A DNA stretch of 64,000 nt from an uncultured Alphaproteobacteria bacterium. Its GTDB lineage: Bacteria > Pseudomonadota > Alphaproteobacteria > Rhodobacterales > Rhodobacteraceae. Below the pieces are notes generated by a model. That model did not search any database. It was not told the origin of the DNA and worked only from the letters and a program-made list of their open reading frames with translations. Below, one piece after another: positions 18,898 to 27,140 of the stretch. Position numbers and translations under genes: made by a program. Positions within the stretch are counted from its first letter, which is position 1; each line of letters begins with the position of its first letter. Where the stretch lies: NCBI GenBank assembly GCA_902611475.1, contig CACLZW010000001.1, forward strand, positions 44,807 to 108,806, given 5' to 3'.

Positions 18898-19566
18898 TTA
18901 TTCCTCCGGTGGCCAAATTTTTATTCCAGCATGTGAAAAAGGCACCGCTTTAGACATATTTATTCTTATCAATATAGGCGTTATAGCCTCTAAACATCTC
19001 GCTGATGTTGCATCACCAGCATTGTAAGCTTCGACTTCTAAGTTTTTTAACAACTTTATAGTATCTAACCTAGCATCCAAATTGTTTCCACATACCAAGA
19101 TATCACAATTAATTTTTTTCTCTAGGTGATTAAGTGTATTCGCGGAAACATTATGGAGGGCGCCAACTACTGGTATGTCAGGCCCTAATATGGCTTGGGC
19201 TGCTTCTGTAGCTGAGCCTTCAGGGGGCATAGCTACTTTTCTGGGGTTTCCGTCTTCCAATGGAACTACTATATCAACAAGTACCTTATCCGCTAGCATC
19301 CCTTTGATTTCACAAAGTGTATTGTTGTGACCACTCCAAGGTACTGAAAATATTACAAACTTGTCCGTGAATGCTATTGCTTCGCTATTCGAAAGCCCAG
19401 TTATTGACCCCTCGAGGTTTTGGTTTTTTGATGTTAAACTATCTGCAACTTCGATAGCTCTGGATTCATCACGTGATCCCAAAGCAACTTCAAAACCTGC
19501 CTTAGCAAATCTAAGGGCAAGGCCTTTACCTTGGGGCCCAGTTCCTCCAATAATTGATAATTTCAT
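18898..19566 (-). CDS. npdG: NADPH-dependent F420 reductase
   Basis: A 222-residue Rossmann-fold enzyme that transfers hydride between NADPH and F420. The dinucleotide loop [19 protein letters not shown] is followed by GSRDESRA, where Ser and Arg suit the NADP 2'-phosphate. Downstream [13 protein letters not shown] and CGNNLDA match the F420-contacting part of Fno-type proteins. Its start overlaps the cofE stop by four bases, and 14 bases separate it from the LLM gene it would supply with F420H2. Confidence 0.9.
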   Translation of the reverse strand: MKLSIIGGTGPQGKGLALRFAKAGFEVALGSRDESRAIEVADSLTSKNQNLEGSITGLSNSEAIAFTDKFVIFSVPWSGHNNTLCEIKGMLADKVLVDIVVPLEDGNPRKVAMPPEGSATEAAQAILGPDIPVVGALHNVSANTLNHLEKKINCDILVCGNNLDARLDTIKLLKNLEVEAYNAGDATSARCLEAITPILIRINMSKAVPFSHAGIKIWPPEE

Positions 19567-20351
19567 CTAAACATATCCTCATTTTGTTTCCGTAGAATGT
19601 CGTTTGCAGAGCCATATTTGCCACTCCAGCTAAGCCCTCTTAATAAAATTGCAGGACATTTCCCTGCTTTGCTCATAAGCAACCCCGAAGATGCTGCTAT
19701 TTCATCACAAAAAGCTGGTTCTGTCACGTATAATTGATTTCCCCAAGCATCTGTAGTTCCCTGCTCATTTTTTGTTGCTGGTATTCCTGCAACACCAATA
19801 GCGACATTGACCTGTCCAATCCTCCATGGCCTTCCAAAGGTATCACTCATGACAATCCCTAAATTCTCCAAGTCAAAGTAATTTTTTAGTTTATCTCTTA
19901 AAATTTGCACACTGAGGTCAGGATTTTTTGGAACGGTCACTACAGTTTCCTGACCCGTTATATTAGACTCGTCAACCCCCGCATTAGCGCAGATAAATCC
20001 AAGCTTATGCTGACAAATGAGAGTTCCTTCATTTTGTTCCTCTCTTTTAAAAGAGCGAATAATGCTATTACTTTCTTGTAATACGATTTCGACTTTTCTT
20101 GGGTCCTTGTTAAGGCTTTTCCCGAGTTCGATTGCTTTTCTGGAGGGAGAAATTTCTTTTAAATTTATTATACATCCCTCAGCTTTTGAAAAGATTTTAT
20201 GTGCTATACAAATAACGTCAAATTCTTTCAGACATATAGATGATTTGTTGAGAGCAGAAATCAGGATGTCACTAATGTTATCACCGTTTTCAATGTCAGG
20301 AATATGCGGAATTATATTTAAATTTAACGTTGAATTTGACATTTTCTTCAA
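19563..20351 (-). CDS. cofE: Coenzyme F420-0:L-glutamate ligase
   Basis: Adds gamma-linked glutamates to F420-0 using GTP. The 262-residue sequence carries the family blocks [27 protein letters not shown] and [21 protein letters not shown]. It is a stand-alone CofE, not fused to the nitroreductase-like domain found in actinobacterial FbiB. The track start is a TTG at 20351 with AAGG six bases upstream; an ATG three codons later (20342) is an alternative. It precedes the F420 reductase with a four-base overlap. Confidence 0.93.
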   Translation of the reverse strand: MKKMSNSTLNLNIIPHIPDIENGDNISDILISALNKSSICLKEFDVICIAHKIFSKAEGCIINLKEISPSRKAIELGKSLNKDPRKVEIVLQESNSIIRSFKREEQNEGTLICQHKLGFICANAGVDESNITGQETVVTVPKNPDLSVQILRDKLKNYFDLENLGIVMSDTFGRPWRIGQVNVAIGVAGIPATKNEQGTTDAWGNQLYVTEPAFCDEIAASSGLLMSKAGKCPAILLRGLSWSGKYGSANDILRKQNEDMFR

Positions 20352-20437
20352 TAGTTACCTTAATCTGCGATAATTACTAGTTGTAGATCACGATCTGTAA
20401 TCAACTTTTTTAAGAAGTTCTAAAGTCTTTTAAAAGA

Positions 20438-21379
20438 TCAATCAATAGGTTGATTGATTATGAACTTAGCTAACCGTCTCTTGTCTGCAAGAGAGGTCAT
20501 CAGTGTGTTCGTAAATATAGGTTTTTGATTTAGTAAAATAAATTGTTTCTTTAAGCCTATATCGGACCTATCGAGAATGAATGATTTGCAAATATCTTTA
20601 TAGAACTGCATACAAGAAAAAGAATTTGGCTTGAAACCTAATTGTTTAAGCATTTTTGATGCAGGACCTTTTACAGCCTTTCCTTGAATCAACGGACTTA
20701 TTGCTATCACTTTCTTATTATTTTTTTGAATTATGGATTTAAACCCAGGTATTTCAAGTATAGGTTTTATACTTACTAAAGGATTTGACGGAGCAATAAT
20801 TATAAGTTCAGCGTTACAAAGTGCTTTTTTTGCCTCTTTGGTGATTTTGGCTGATTTAATTCCGGTGTATTTTAGTTTGATAATTCTCGGTGAACACCGT
20901 TTTTTGACAAAATATTCCTGAAATGATATCCAACCCGACTTGGTTTGCACCTCTGTTCTAATCTTATCGTCAGTCGGTAAAATTATATCTGCCGTTACAC
21001 CCATTTTTTTAGCGATCTCATTGGCAATAATAGTCGGACGATGATCTTTTAATAGTCTGTGCTGTCTATATATATGAAGACCAAAGTCGAGATCACCTAA
21101 AGACATCCAGGTTTCTTCCCCTAATTTATTTAACATTGAGAGCGTCTTGTAATCGTCATTTTTTACTCCCCATCCTTGCTTTCGGTTCACCATGCCTGAA
21201 AGTGTATATGTTAAGGTATCTATATCTGGAGAAACCCTTAGCCCATGGAACTCATCATCATCTGCAATATTGCCAATGATAGCGAGATTTATATTTTTTA
21301 TGGAATTAAGTCCTTCTGCTAATTTTGCACCACCTACACCACCTGCTATAAGAACAATATTTTTGATAGATCTTTTCAT
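20438..21379 (-). CDS. cofD: 2-phospho-L-lactate transferase (F420 biosynthesis)
   Basis: A 313-residue CofD/FbiA enzyme that joins a phospholactyl-type (or phosphoenolpyruvyl) moiety to FO. Visible blocks are IVLIAGGVGGAKLAEGL at the start, then GNIADDDEFHGLRVSPDIDT, GDLDFGLHIYR and IIIAPSNPLVSIKPIL. It heads the minus-strand F420 run; 86 bases separate it from cofE. The other biosynthesis genes (FO synthase and CofC/FbiD) are not in the window. Divergent from it is the TPR gene, with a 161-base shared upstream region. Confidence 0.94.
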   Translation of the reverse strand: MKRSIKNIVLIAGGVGGAKLAEGLNSIKNINLAIIGNIADDDEFHGLRVSPDIDTLTYTLSGMVNRKQGWGVKNDDYKTLSMLNKLGEETWMSLGDLDFGLHIYRQHRLLKDHRPTIIANEIAKKMGVTADIILPTDDKIRTEVQTKSGWISFQEYFVKKRCSPRIIKLKYTGIKSAKITKEAKKALCNAELIIIAPSNPLVSIKPILEIPGFKSIIQKNNKKVIAISPLIQGKAVKGPASKMLKQLGFKPNSFSCMQFYKDICKSFILDRSDIGLKKQFILLNQKPIFTNTLMTSLADKRRLAKFIINQPID

Positions 21380-21540
21380 TTTCGTTAAAGTTAGTTACCT
21401 TTATTTTTGCTTCTGAAAGTGGGTACAATTAACTCAGCAAAAGTTAAATGTAAACATTTGATAGAGTTTTTAAATTCTGGCTTGAAAAAAAGAATATTAC
21501 GCTAATTGTAGAGAAAAGACTAATAGGCATCTACACATCA

Positions 21541-22107
21541 ATGGCAAAAAAATTAATATACATATGCTGCCTTGCAATTTGCTTTACACTTTCGATCACA
21601 TCACTTTCTCTTTCTTCAAAAGAGAAAAACAGAATAGAGCTACTCCTTGATAACCTAGCGTCTTCGCCAAGCCCCTCTAACTCAGGGCTTATAAGAAGAG
21701 AAGTTTGGAGTTTGTGGTTAGAAGGGTATATCGATAGGACAAACAAGAGCAAGATCGATGAAGCATTAGACTTATTTAATGCTGGAAAACTAGAACAAGC
21801 AAAGATAGCGTTCAGCAAAATAATTGAATTAGATCCAGATTATGTCGAAGGATGGAATAAAAGGGCGACAGTAAAATTTTTATTGGGTGATTTCTATGGA
21901 TCACTTAAAGATATTGAGGAGGTGCTCAAAAGACAGCCTCGTCATTTCGGAGCAATATCTGGTTCTGGGCTTATTCATATTCACAATAGCAATTTTCGTG
22001 AAGCATATAAGTCCTACAAGAGGCTGACTGAGATCGATCCCCATAATGAGGATGGTAAAAGGTTTTTGCCTATGCTAGAAAACAAATTATATGGAAAGAG
22101 TTTATGA
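21541..22107 (+). CDS. TPR-repeat exported protein
   Basis: A 188-residue protein with an N-terminal signal or anchor (LIYICCLAICFTLSITSLSL) followed by two to three tetratricopeptide-like repeats, for example ALDLFNAGKLEQAKIAFSKIIELDPDYVEGW and RHFGAISGSGLIHIHNSNFREAYKSY. TPRs mediate protein contacts; partner unknown. It lies three bases before an SMR-type transporter gene, so they are likely co-transcribed. The ribosome site is weak. Confidence 0.8.
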   Translation: MAKKLIYICCLAICFTLSITSLSLSSKEKNRIELLLDNLASSPSPSNSGLIRREVWSLWLEGYIDRTNKSKIDEALDLFNAGKLEQAKIAFSKIIELDPDYVEGWNKRATVKFLLGDFYGSLKDIEEVLKRQPRHFGAISGSGLIHIHNSNFREAYKSYKRLTEIDPHNEDGKRFLPMLENKLYGKSL

Positions 22108-22110
22108 AAA

Positions 22111-22449
22111 ATGCAACCAATAACGGCATATCTCTGCCTTCTAGCTGCAATAGTCTTTGAAGTAAGTGGTACACTTTTGTTACCTGCGTCTCAAAATTTT
22201 ACGAACGCAAAAGCTACTGTATCTCTAGTGTTACTCTACGGTGTTTCCTTCTACTTTTTGTCAATCGTTGTGAACTTTATTCCTATTGCGATAATGTATG
22301 CTACTTGGAGTGGATTAGGAATTTTTACTTTGGCCCTAGTATCTTATTTTGCTTTCAATCAATCTCTCAATTTTTGGTCTGTGATTGGATTAGCTCTAAT
22401 AGTTATTGGTGTTGTTCTCGTAAATATAAATATAACATTACCCAAATAA
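22111..22449 (+). CDS. SMR-family small multidrug-resistance-like transporter
   Basis: A 112-residue, four-helix membrane protein. The key membrane glutamate of EmrE-like proteins is present in LLAAIVFEVSGTLLLP (E17), and IAIMYATWSGLGIFTL matches the conserved third-helix motif AYAxWSGxG. Members work as dimers and export cations, guanidinium or polyamines by proton exchange. The TLLLPAS stretch differs from the usual TxMK of drug exporters, so substrate is open. Confidence 0.88.
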   Translation: MQPITAYLCLLAAIVFEVSGTLLLPASQNFTNAKATVSLVLLYGVSFYFLSIVVNFIPIAIMYATWSGLGIFTLALVSYFAFNQSLNFWSVIGLALIVIGVVLVNINITLPK

Positions 22450-22461
22450 ATTTACTAAAAA

Positions 22462-22893
22462 CTATTTCTTCATTCCATGCGTATCGAACAGGAACCCAGT
22501 ATGAAGACAGGAAGCCACCAATTTATTCTTTTCCTTAAAAATCTTACCCTCTACCGAAACGATATTCTTGCCTATTTTCAAGATGGATGCCTTTATTGTT
22601 GCAGGCTCTAGAGACAATGGCCGATGGAATGTTGTGTGGAAGTCCGTTGTGTTGGGAAATCTTTTGCCTTTAGTAGAAAACAAAACACATAGTGCAGTGC
22701 AATCATCCAGTACGCTAGTGATCATTCCACCCTGTACAGTTCCTTGAGGGTTTAAACAATCAGGAGGAAAGCACACCTCAAAAACAAATTCGCCATCCGT
22801 TTCCACCAAAAAATTGATTGAGAAAAATTTCCCAACACCTTTGCTTTGGTAGACCTTCATAATTGCGTTAATCAGAGCTTTCTCAATAGACAT
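22462..22893 (-). CDS. PaaI-type hotdog thioesterase
   Basis: A 143-residue hotdog-fold protein. LNPQGTVQGGMITSVLDDCTALCV corresponds to the PaaI active region (the Asn/Asp-Pro-x-G-x-x-x-G-G block and the helix Asp), so hydrolysis of an acyl-CoA thioester is likely. It is convergent with the SMR gene, ending 13 bases after that gene's stop. Substrate not readable. Confidence 0.8.
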   Translation of the reverse strand: MSIEKALINAIMKVYQSKGVGKFFSINFLVETDGEFVFEVCFPPDCLNPQGTVQGGMITSVLDDCTALCVLFSTKGKRFPNTTDFHTTFHRPLSLEPATIKASILKIGKNIVSVEGKIFKEKNKLVASCLHTGFLFDTHGMKK

Positions 22894-22970
22894 CTCTACT
22901 TATCCAATGGGCTATGCTGTTTTCTTAAACTGTTATTTCTGATCTTTAAGTCAATTATAAATTTTATAGT

Positions 22971-23000
22971 TTGAGATGATTACAAATTAACTTACATTAT
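22971..23000 (+). promoter_or_regulatory. Possible promoter for the mini-gene before pobA
   Basis: TTGAGA and CATTAT are separated by 18 bases, which resembles a sigma70-type -35 and -10 pair, and they would start RNA about 30 bases before the mini-gene ATG. The match is partial and AT-rich DNA gives such pairs by chance. Confidence 0.3.
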
Positions 23001-23035
23001 TAATTAGAGTTTAACAACTGAAAGGAGGTGGTCCA

Positions 23036-23116
23036 ATGTCTAGTGATTATTCGATGATGGTGGCAGACATAGATACCCTCTCGACAAAAATTTTCGAGGG
23101 GCAAAAAGGGGTCTGA
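23036..23116 (+). CDS. 26-residue mini-protein or leader peptide
   Basis: A short frame encoding MSSDYSMMVADIDTLSTKIF and six more residues, with a near-ideal AAAGGAGGTGG ribosome site eight bases upstream of the ATG, the strongest such site in the neighbourhood. It has no Cys and no signal peptide. An eight-base stem (CCTCTCGA / TCGAGGGG) lies inside the frame, and a terminator follows 20 bases after the stop. It could be a stand-alone small protein, the leader of an attenuator for pobA, or part of a structured small RNA. Too short for the ORF track. Confidence 0.5.
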   Translation: MSSDYSMMVADIDTLSTKIFEGQKGV

Positions 23117-23135
23117 CACTAAATCGTCAGTCACC

Positions 23136-23168
23136 GAAGGAGGCTTAACAGCCTCCTTTGCTTTTTTA
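23136..23168 (+). terminator. Rho-independent terminator directly before pobA
   Basis: The stem AAGGAGGC / GCCTCCTT with a TTAACA loop is followed by TGCTTTTTT. The run of T ends seven bases before the pobA start codon. It must end transcripts of the mini-gene and, unless read through, would prevent pobA being expressed from the same promoter. Confidence 0.8.
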
Positions 23169-23173
23169 TAGTT

Positions 23174-24355
23174 ATGGTAAATTTTAAAACGCAAGTAACA
23201 ATAATAGGTGGTGGTCCATCGGGCCTATTATTATCCCAGTTGCTTATGAATGAGGGTATAGACACCATTATTTTGGAAAAACAAACTCAAAGCCATGTAT
23301 TATCAAGAATAAGAGCTGGTGTTTTGGAGAGTGGGACCGTAGAAATATTGAAGCAAGCTGGTGTAGGTGAAAGAATAGATATTGATGGGTTTGTTCATGA
23401 AGGTACTTATCTTTCATCTGAAAATAAAGGTTTCAGAGTTTCTTTTTCCGAGACCGTGGGTAAGAGTGTTACAATTTTTGGACAAACTGAAGTAACAAAA
23501 GATTTATACCAAAAGCAGGAGGAGAAAGAAGCTAATATCTTTTTCCAGGTAAAAAACGTAAATATAATCGACCCAAAATGTTCAAAGACGGAGGTAATAT
23601 TTGAAGATGAAATTGGGAAAGAAATTAAAATTGTATCTGACTTTGTTGTAGGCTGTGATGGCTTTCATGGCGTTAGCAGGCAGCGAATCCCCCTAAACCA
23701 AAGAAAAGAGTATGAAAGAATATATCCATTCGGCTGGTTAGGTATTTTGTCCGAAACCCCTCCAGTCAGTGATGAGTTGATTTATGCCAACACTAGTGAT
23801 GGATTTGCCTTATGCTCCATGAGGAATAATAATCTTTCAAGATACTATATTCAGTGTGATGTGAATACTAAAGCAGAGGACTATTCGGACGATTATTTTT
23901 GGAAGGAATTAATTAAACGACTACCCGAGAATTCAAAGGATAATTTAAGGACTGGCCCTTCAATTGAGAAATCTATTGCTCCGTTGAGGAGTTTCGTGGT
24001 CGAGCCACTTCAATACGGCAATCTTTTTCTTGTTGGAGACGCTGCTCACATTGTGCCTCCAACTGGGGCTAAGGGCTTGAACTTAGCGGTGTCAGATGTG
24101 CATTATTTATCAGAGGGCCTTCTAGCCTTTTATAGAGGAGAGGGTGATAAGAAATTATTTAACTACTCTAAAACGGCTTTGAATAGAATATGGAAAGCTG
24201 TGAGGTTTAGTTGGTGGATGACTACTTTGATGCATGAGTTTCCTGAGACTAAAGAATTCGACAGGAAAATAAAAATAAGTGAATTAGAATATCTGTCTCA
24301 TTCAAATTTTGCACAAGCGCATTTTGCCGAAAACTATGTAGGCATACCATTATGA
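23174..24355 (+). CDS. pobA: 4-hydroxybenzoate 3-monooxygenase
   Basis: A 393-residue FAD enzyme that hydroxylates 4-hydroxybenzoate to protocatechuate using NADPH and O2. FAD motifs are IIGGGPSGLLLSQLL and FLVGDAAHIVPPTGAKGLNLA; RIRAGVLESGTVEIL, VTIFGQTEVTKDL and SRYYIQCD match PobA, with the active-site tyrosines in RYYIQC and ENYVGIP. Length is standard. There is no ribosome site before the ATG, because a terminator hairpin sits there; expression control is therefore unusual. No pca genes for protocatechuate breakdown are in the window. The stop overlaps the next start (ATGA). Confidence 0.93.
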   Translation: MVNFKTQVTIIGGGPSGLLLSQLLMNEGIDTIILEKQTQSHVLSRIRAGVLESGTVEILKQAGVGERIDIDGFVHEGTYLSSENKGFRVSFSETVGKSVTIFGQTEVTKDLYQKQEEKEANIFFQVKNVNIIDPKCSKTEVIFEDEIGKEIKIVSDFVVGCDGFHGVSRQRIPLNQRKEYERIYPFGWLGILSETPPVSDELIYANTSDGFALCSMRNNNLSRYYIQCDVNTKAEDYSDDYFWKELIKRLPENSKDNLRTGPSIEKSIAPLRSFVVEPLQYGNLFLVGDAAHIVPPTGAKGLNLAVSDVHYLSEGLLAFYRGEGDKKLFNYSKTALNRIWKAVRFSWWMTTLMHEFPETKEFDRKIKISELEYLSHSNFAQAHFAENYVGIPL

Positions 24356-24933
24356 AAAATTTCATAGAAAGAGCTTTGAGGGTAATCGAAGAAGAAATAA
24401 TTCCAGAAACAAAAAAAGGAGTTGCCAAAGGTAATAAAGTTTTTGGAGGCGCCATTCTAACTAAAAGTGACTATGCAACCATGACTATTGGGGTTAATCA
24501 AGAAACTGAGAACCCGCTCTTTCATGGCGAAATATCTACTTTAAACAAGTTTTTTGCCGAAAACAAAAATAGGTCCACAGGTGATCTAATATTTTTGTCA
24601 ACACATGAGCCTTGCCCAATGTGTTTATCAGCTATTACTTGGGCCGGGTTTAATACTATTTACTATTTTTTTAATTACCAAGATACAAAAAAGGCTTTCA
24701 ATATAGCTCATGATTTAGACATTCTGTCGGAAGTATTCGGAAGGTCGGATGGAACATATAGTAAAGAAAATTATTTTTGGAAATGTTATGCAATAAAAGA
24801 GCTGATCAGTATGCTAGAACCAGAAAGCAGAGATAATTTATTGAAAATATCTGAGCGTATATCGTCAATATATGAGAGTTTATCTGAAGAGTACCAAAAT
24901 AAGAAAAATGACAATAGTATTCCGCTCAGCTAG
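24352..24933 (+). CDS. Cytidine/deoxycytidylate-type zinc deaminase
   Basis: A 193-residue deaminase-fold protein with the zinc motif HGE (position about 58-60) and PCPMCLSAITWAG. Relatives deaminate free bases, nucleosides or tRNA adenosine. The HGE in place of HAE and the long C-terminal tail (EVFGRSDGTY onward) set it apart from TadA. It is translationally coupled to pobA by a four-base overlap, which is an unexpected partner. Substrate unknown; cytosine or guanine deaminase-like activity is possible. Confidence 0.8.
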   Translation: MKNFIERALRVIEEEIIPETKKGVAKGNKVFGGAILTKSDYATMTIGVNQETENPLFHGEISTLNKFFAENKNRSTGDLIFLSTHEPCPMCLSAITWAGFNTIYYFFNYQDTKKAFNIAHDLDILSEVFGRSDGTYSKENYFWKCYAIKELISMLEPESRDNLLKISERISSIYESLSEEYQNKKNDNSIPLS

Positions 24934-25009
24934 ATATAATTTTAGGTTGGTCTATTTATTTAAATGTTACAAAAAATAGAACTAAAAAAGTTTTTAAGGA
25001 GTATGAAAT

Positions 25010-25408
25010 ATGTTTGATGAAAAAGAGTACTTTGACCCAAGAAAATCGCAATTAAATGTGATTGGTACAACACTTGAACCCTGTTCTAGTGACCCATTAA
25101 CTGGGTTTTTGAGAGACGGTTGTTGTAGCTGGGATTCTAGAGACATAGGAAGTCATACTGTTTGTGCAATAATGACAACAGAGTTCCTTGAGTTTTCAAA
25201 AGAAAGAGGAAATGACTTATCTACGCCTAGACCAGAATATCAATTTGAAGGTTTGAAGGATGGAGATCGTTGGTGTCTATGTGCAGCAAGGTGGGAAGAA
25301 GCTAGAATGGCAGGTAAAGCACCTAAAGTTGTTCTTGAAGCAACGAATATCAAATGCCTAGATATTTGCGATTTGGAACACTTAAAAAAACATACTGGAG
25401 GAAATTAG
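25010..25408 (+). CDS. DUF2237-type conserved protein
   Basis: A 132-residue soluble protein with the conserved features NVIGTTLEPCSSDPLTGFLRDGCC, GSHTVCAIMTTEFLEFSK and DGDRWCLCAARWEEA, which I recognise as the DUF2237 family. Several conserved cysteines suggest metal binding or redox chemistry, but no function is known to me. A clear AAGGAG ribosome site precedes the ATG, and the next gene starts right after its stop. Confidence 0.85.
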   Translation: MFDEKEYFDPRKSQLNVIGTTLEPCSSDPLTGFLRDGCCSWDSRDIGSHTVCAIMTTEFLEFSKERGNDLSTPRPEYQFEGLKDGDRWCLCAARWEEARMAGKAPKVVLEATNIKCLDICDLEHLKKHTGGN

Positions 25409-25819
25409 ATGTCTGAAAATACTCATAATACCCAAGATTTTAGGGTCTTCTCGTTATCTATAGAGTTTTTAACAACACTTTATGGCTTTTTTATGGTCAT
25501 TTGGGGTATTTCTATATCATTAATTTCTGGGAGTTCTTCTATAACGTCTATGATACCTGCCTTCATCGGGGTGCCACTTGCGTTAATTGGCTTTATATCA
25601 ATGATAAAACCGACATTTAGGAAGGCTTTGATGCATATAGCAGTAGTTATCGGCATAATCATTTTTTTGGGTGGGCTCGATTTTTTTAGAGGCATGTTTA
25701 ATAATTATTATGCTGGATTATCAAAGCTTATGCTTTTGATCACAGGGTTTGTTTATGTATATTTTTGCGTCCAAAGTTTCATATTTGTGCGACGACAAAA
25801 AAAACTGCAGTCTAATTAA
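25409..25819 (+). CDS. Four-helix membrane protein, unknown function
   Basis: A 136-residue protein with four hydrophobic segments (about residues 15-35, 42-62, 70-90 and 105-125). The ATG directly follows the stop of the DUF2237-type gene, with GGAGG inside that gene's end as ribosome site, so both are co-translated. Its length and layout are like small integral membrane proteins of unknown role. Confidence 0.75.
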   Translation: MSENTHNTQDFRVFSLSIEFLTTLYGFFMVIWGISISLISGSSSITSMIPAFIGVPLALIGFISMIKPTFRKALMHIAVVIGIIIFLGGLDFFRGMFNNYYAGLSKLMLLITGFVYVYFCVQSFIFVRRQKKLQSN

Positions 25820-25915
25820 AAAATAATCTCTTTGGGTTTTTATATTTTTGGTTGACACCACCCAAATTTACTCCATGTTACAGCTTGTGGGTTACATATT
25901 GTATAGGAGGATAAT

Positions 25916-26356
25916 ATGAGACTTTTTTCATTAACGGTAACATTGTTGGCTAGTTTTTTTGTATCTGTTGCTGCTTTCGCAGCTGACATAGAAGTAAAAA
26001 TGCTAAATAAGGGCGAAGAAGGAAAAATGATATTCGAGCCTTCATTTATCAAAGCCCAAGTAGGCGACAACATAATTTTTCTACCGACGGATAAGGGGCA
26101 CATGGCTGCGTCCATAAAAGGATTAATCCCCGAGGGGGCAAAAAAGTTCAAGAGTAAAATTAACAAGAAATTTAGTTATACGGTAGAAGTTGAAGGACTT
26201 TACGGGATCCGGTGCACACCTCATTATGCGAATGGAATGGTGGCTCTAATCCAAGTTGGAGACTCTGCAGATCCTACTGATTTTCTTAAAGGACAAAAAG
26301 TTCCAAAAAAATCTAAAGAACGGCTCGAAAAATATTTGAGTCAAGTCGGTTCTTAA
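25916..26356 (+). CDS. Pseudoazurin (type 1 blue copper protein)
   Basis: A 146-residue exported cupredoxin with signal peptide MRLFSLTVTLLASFFVSVAAFA. The type 1 copper ligands are visible: His in DKGHMAAS, then Cys, His and Met in GIRCTPHYANGMVAL. Pseudoazurins carry electrons in the periplasm, classically to copper nitrite reductase, but also in other respiratory chains. No denitrification gene is nearby, so its partner is unknown. A strong ATAGGAGGATAAT ribosome site suggests high expression. Confidence 0.93.
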   Translation: MRLFSLTVTLLASFFVSVAAFAADIEVKMLNKGEEGKMIFEPSFIKAQVGDNIIFLPTDKGHMAASIKGLIPEGAKKFKSKINKKFSYTVEVEGLYGIRCTPHYANGMVALIQVGDSADPTDFLKGQKVPKKSKERLEKYLSQVGS

Positions 26357-27094
26357 TTAAGTATTTTGTTTAAAGGATCTCCTTAGGGAGATCCATACAA
26401 AATAAGCTGTGCTGATTAGCCATAGTCCAAAGATCATCGCATGAAACTGGTGTAACAAAAAACTGTGTTTGTGTAGTATTAGAAAAACTGCGCTTGTAGA
26501 CCATACTCCTACCATCAATATTGAAGAATTACGTAGCTCTTTAACTCTGAATGGGTGTATTATTTTTATCGGAATAAATGTCAATATCAAACATAAGCAT
26601 ATAGCTCCGAAATTAAACCAAAGCCCGAGATCTAAAATAAAAAGAAAGAAAACCAGCAAATTCCAAAGCGCAGAAAAGCCTTTAAAGTAGTAATCTGTTG
26701 TTTTCATATTCTTATCAGAAAACGTATAACAACTAGCCAATAAAATAGAAATGCAGGTTAAATGAACGAGATTATATGGAACCATTGAAAACCAATAAAT
26801 CATCAATACGGGTAGTATTGAGTAGTTAAACATGTCTATAACGTTGTCTAAAGTGCTCCCATCTACTTCTGGAAGTGCTTCTTCCACATTGACGTATCTA
26901 GCTAGAGTGCCATCGACGCCATCAATAACTAAAGCAAAGCCCATAAATAAAAAAGCAAAAGTTTGTTCACCATTCAATATTGCTATAAGTCCCAGAAACC
27001 CGAAAATTAGTCCTGATGCAGTGAAAATGTGAGCCGCCCACGCAAACGCTTTATTTATTTTTTTTGATTTAAAAACAATATCTTTTAACTTCAT
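26357..27094 (-). CDS. pcs: Phosphatidylcholine synthase
   Basis: A 245-residue membrane enzyme making phosphatidylcholine from CDP-diacylglycerol and choline. The CDP-alcohol phosphotransferase motif is DGVDGTLARYVNVEEALPEVDG followed by STLDNVIDMFNY; this spacing and the NYSILPVLMIYW continuation are characteristic of Pcs. About seven to eight hydrophobic segments. It converges on the pseudoazurin gene with no spacer between stops. PC synthesis in this one-step way is common in Alphaproteobacteria. Confidence 0.92.
   Translation of the reverse strand: MKLKDIVFKSKKINKAFAWAAHIFTASGLIFGFLGLIAILNGEQTFAFLFMGFALVIDGVDGTLARYVNVEEALPEVDGSTLDNVIDMFNYSILPVLMIYWFSMVPYNLVHLTCISILLASCYTFSDKNMKTTDYYFKGFSALWNLLVFFLFILDLGLWFNFGAICLCLILTFIPIKIIHPFRVKELRNSSILMVGVWSTSAVFLILHKHSFLLHQFHAMIFGLWLISTAYFVWISLRRSFKQNT
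26375..26394. repeat. Perfect inverted repeat at a convergent gene junction
   Basis: GGATCTCC TTAG GGAGATCC forms an eight-base stem inside the last codons of pcs, 19 bases after the pseudoazurin stop. There is no T-run on the plus strand and only a short TTT on the minus strand, so it is a stem-loop at both 3' ends rather than a classical terminator. Confidence 0.5.
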
Positions 27095-27140
27095 GCCCTA
27101 AAAATAAATAAAAGTGGATATATGTCAAATAATTAGAAAG

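Noticed and set aside
23000-23194. 64-residue minus-strand ORF over the mini-gene
   Set aside because: It runs through the terminator hairpin and lacks a ribosome site; the plus-strand mini-gene explains the region better.
25852-25865. FNR-like site TTGACACCACCCAA before pseudoazurin
   Set aside because: Only the left half matches; the right half lacks ATCAA, and no -10 element at the right distance is convincing.
25840-26166. 108-residue minus-strand ORF over pseudoazurin
   Set aside because: It is antisense to a complete cupredoxin and has no ribosome site or family match.
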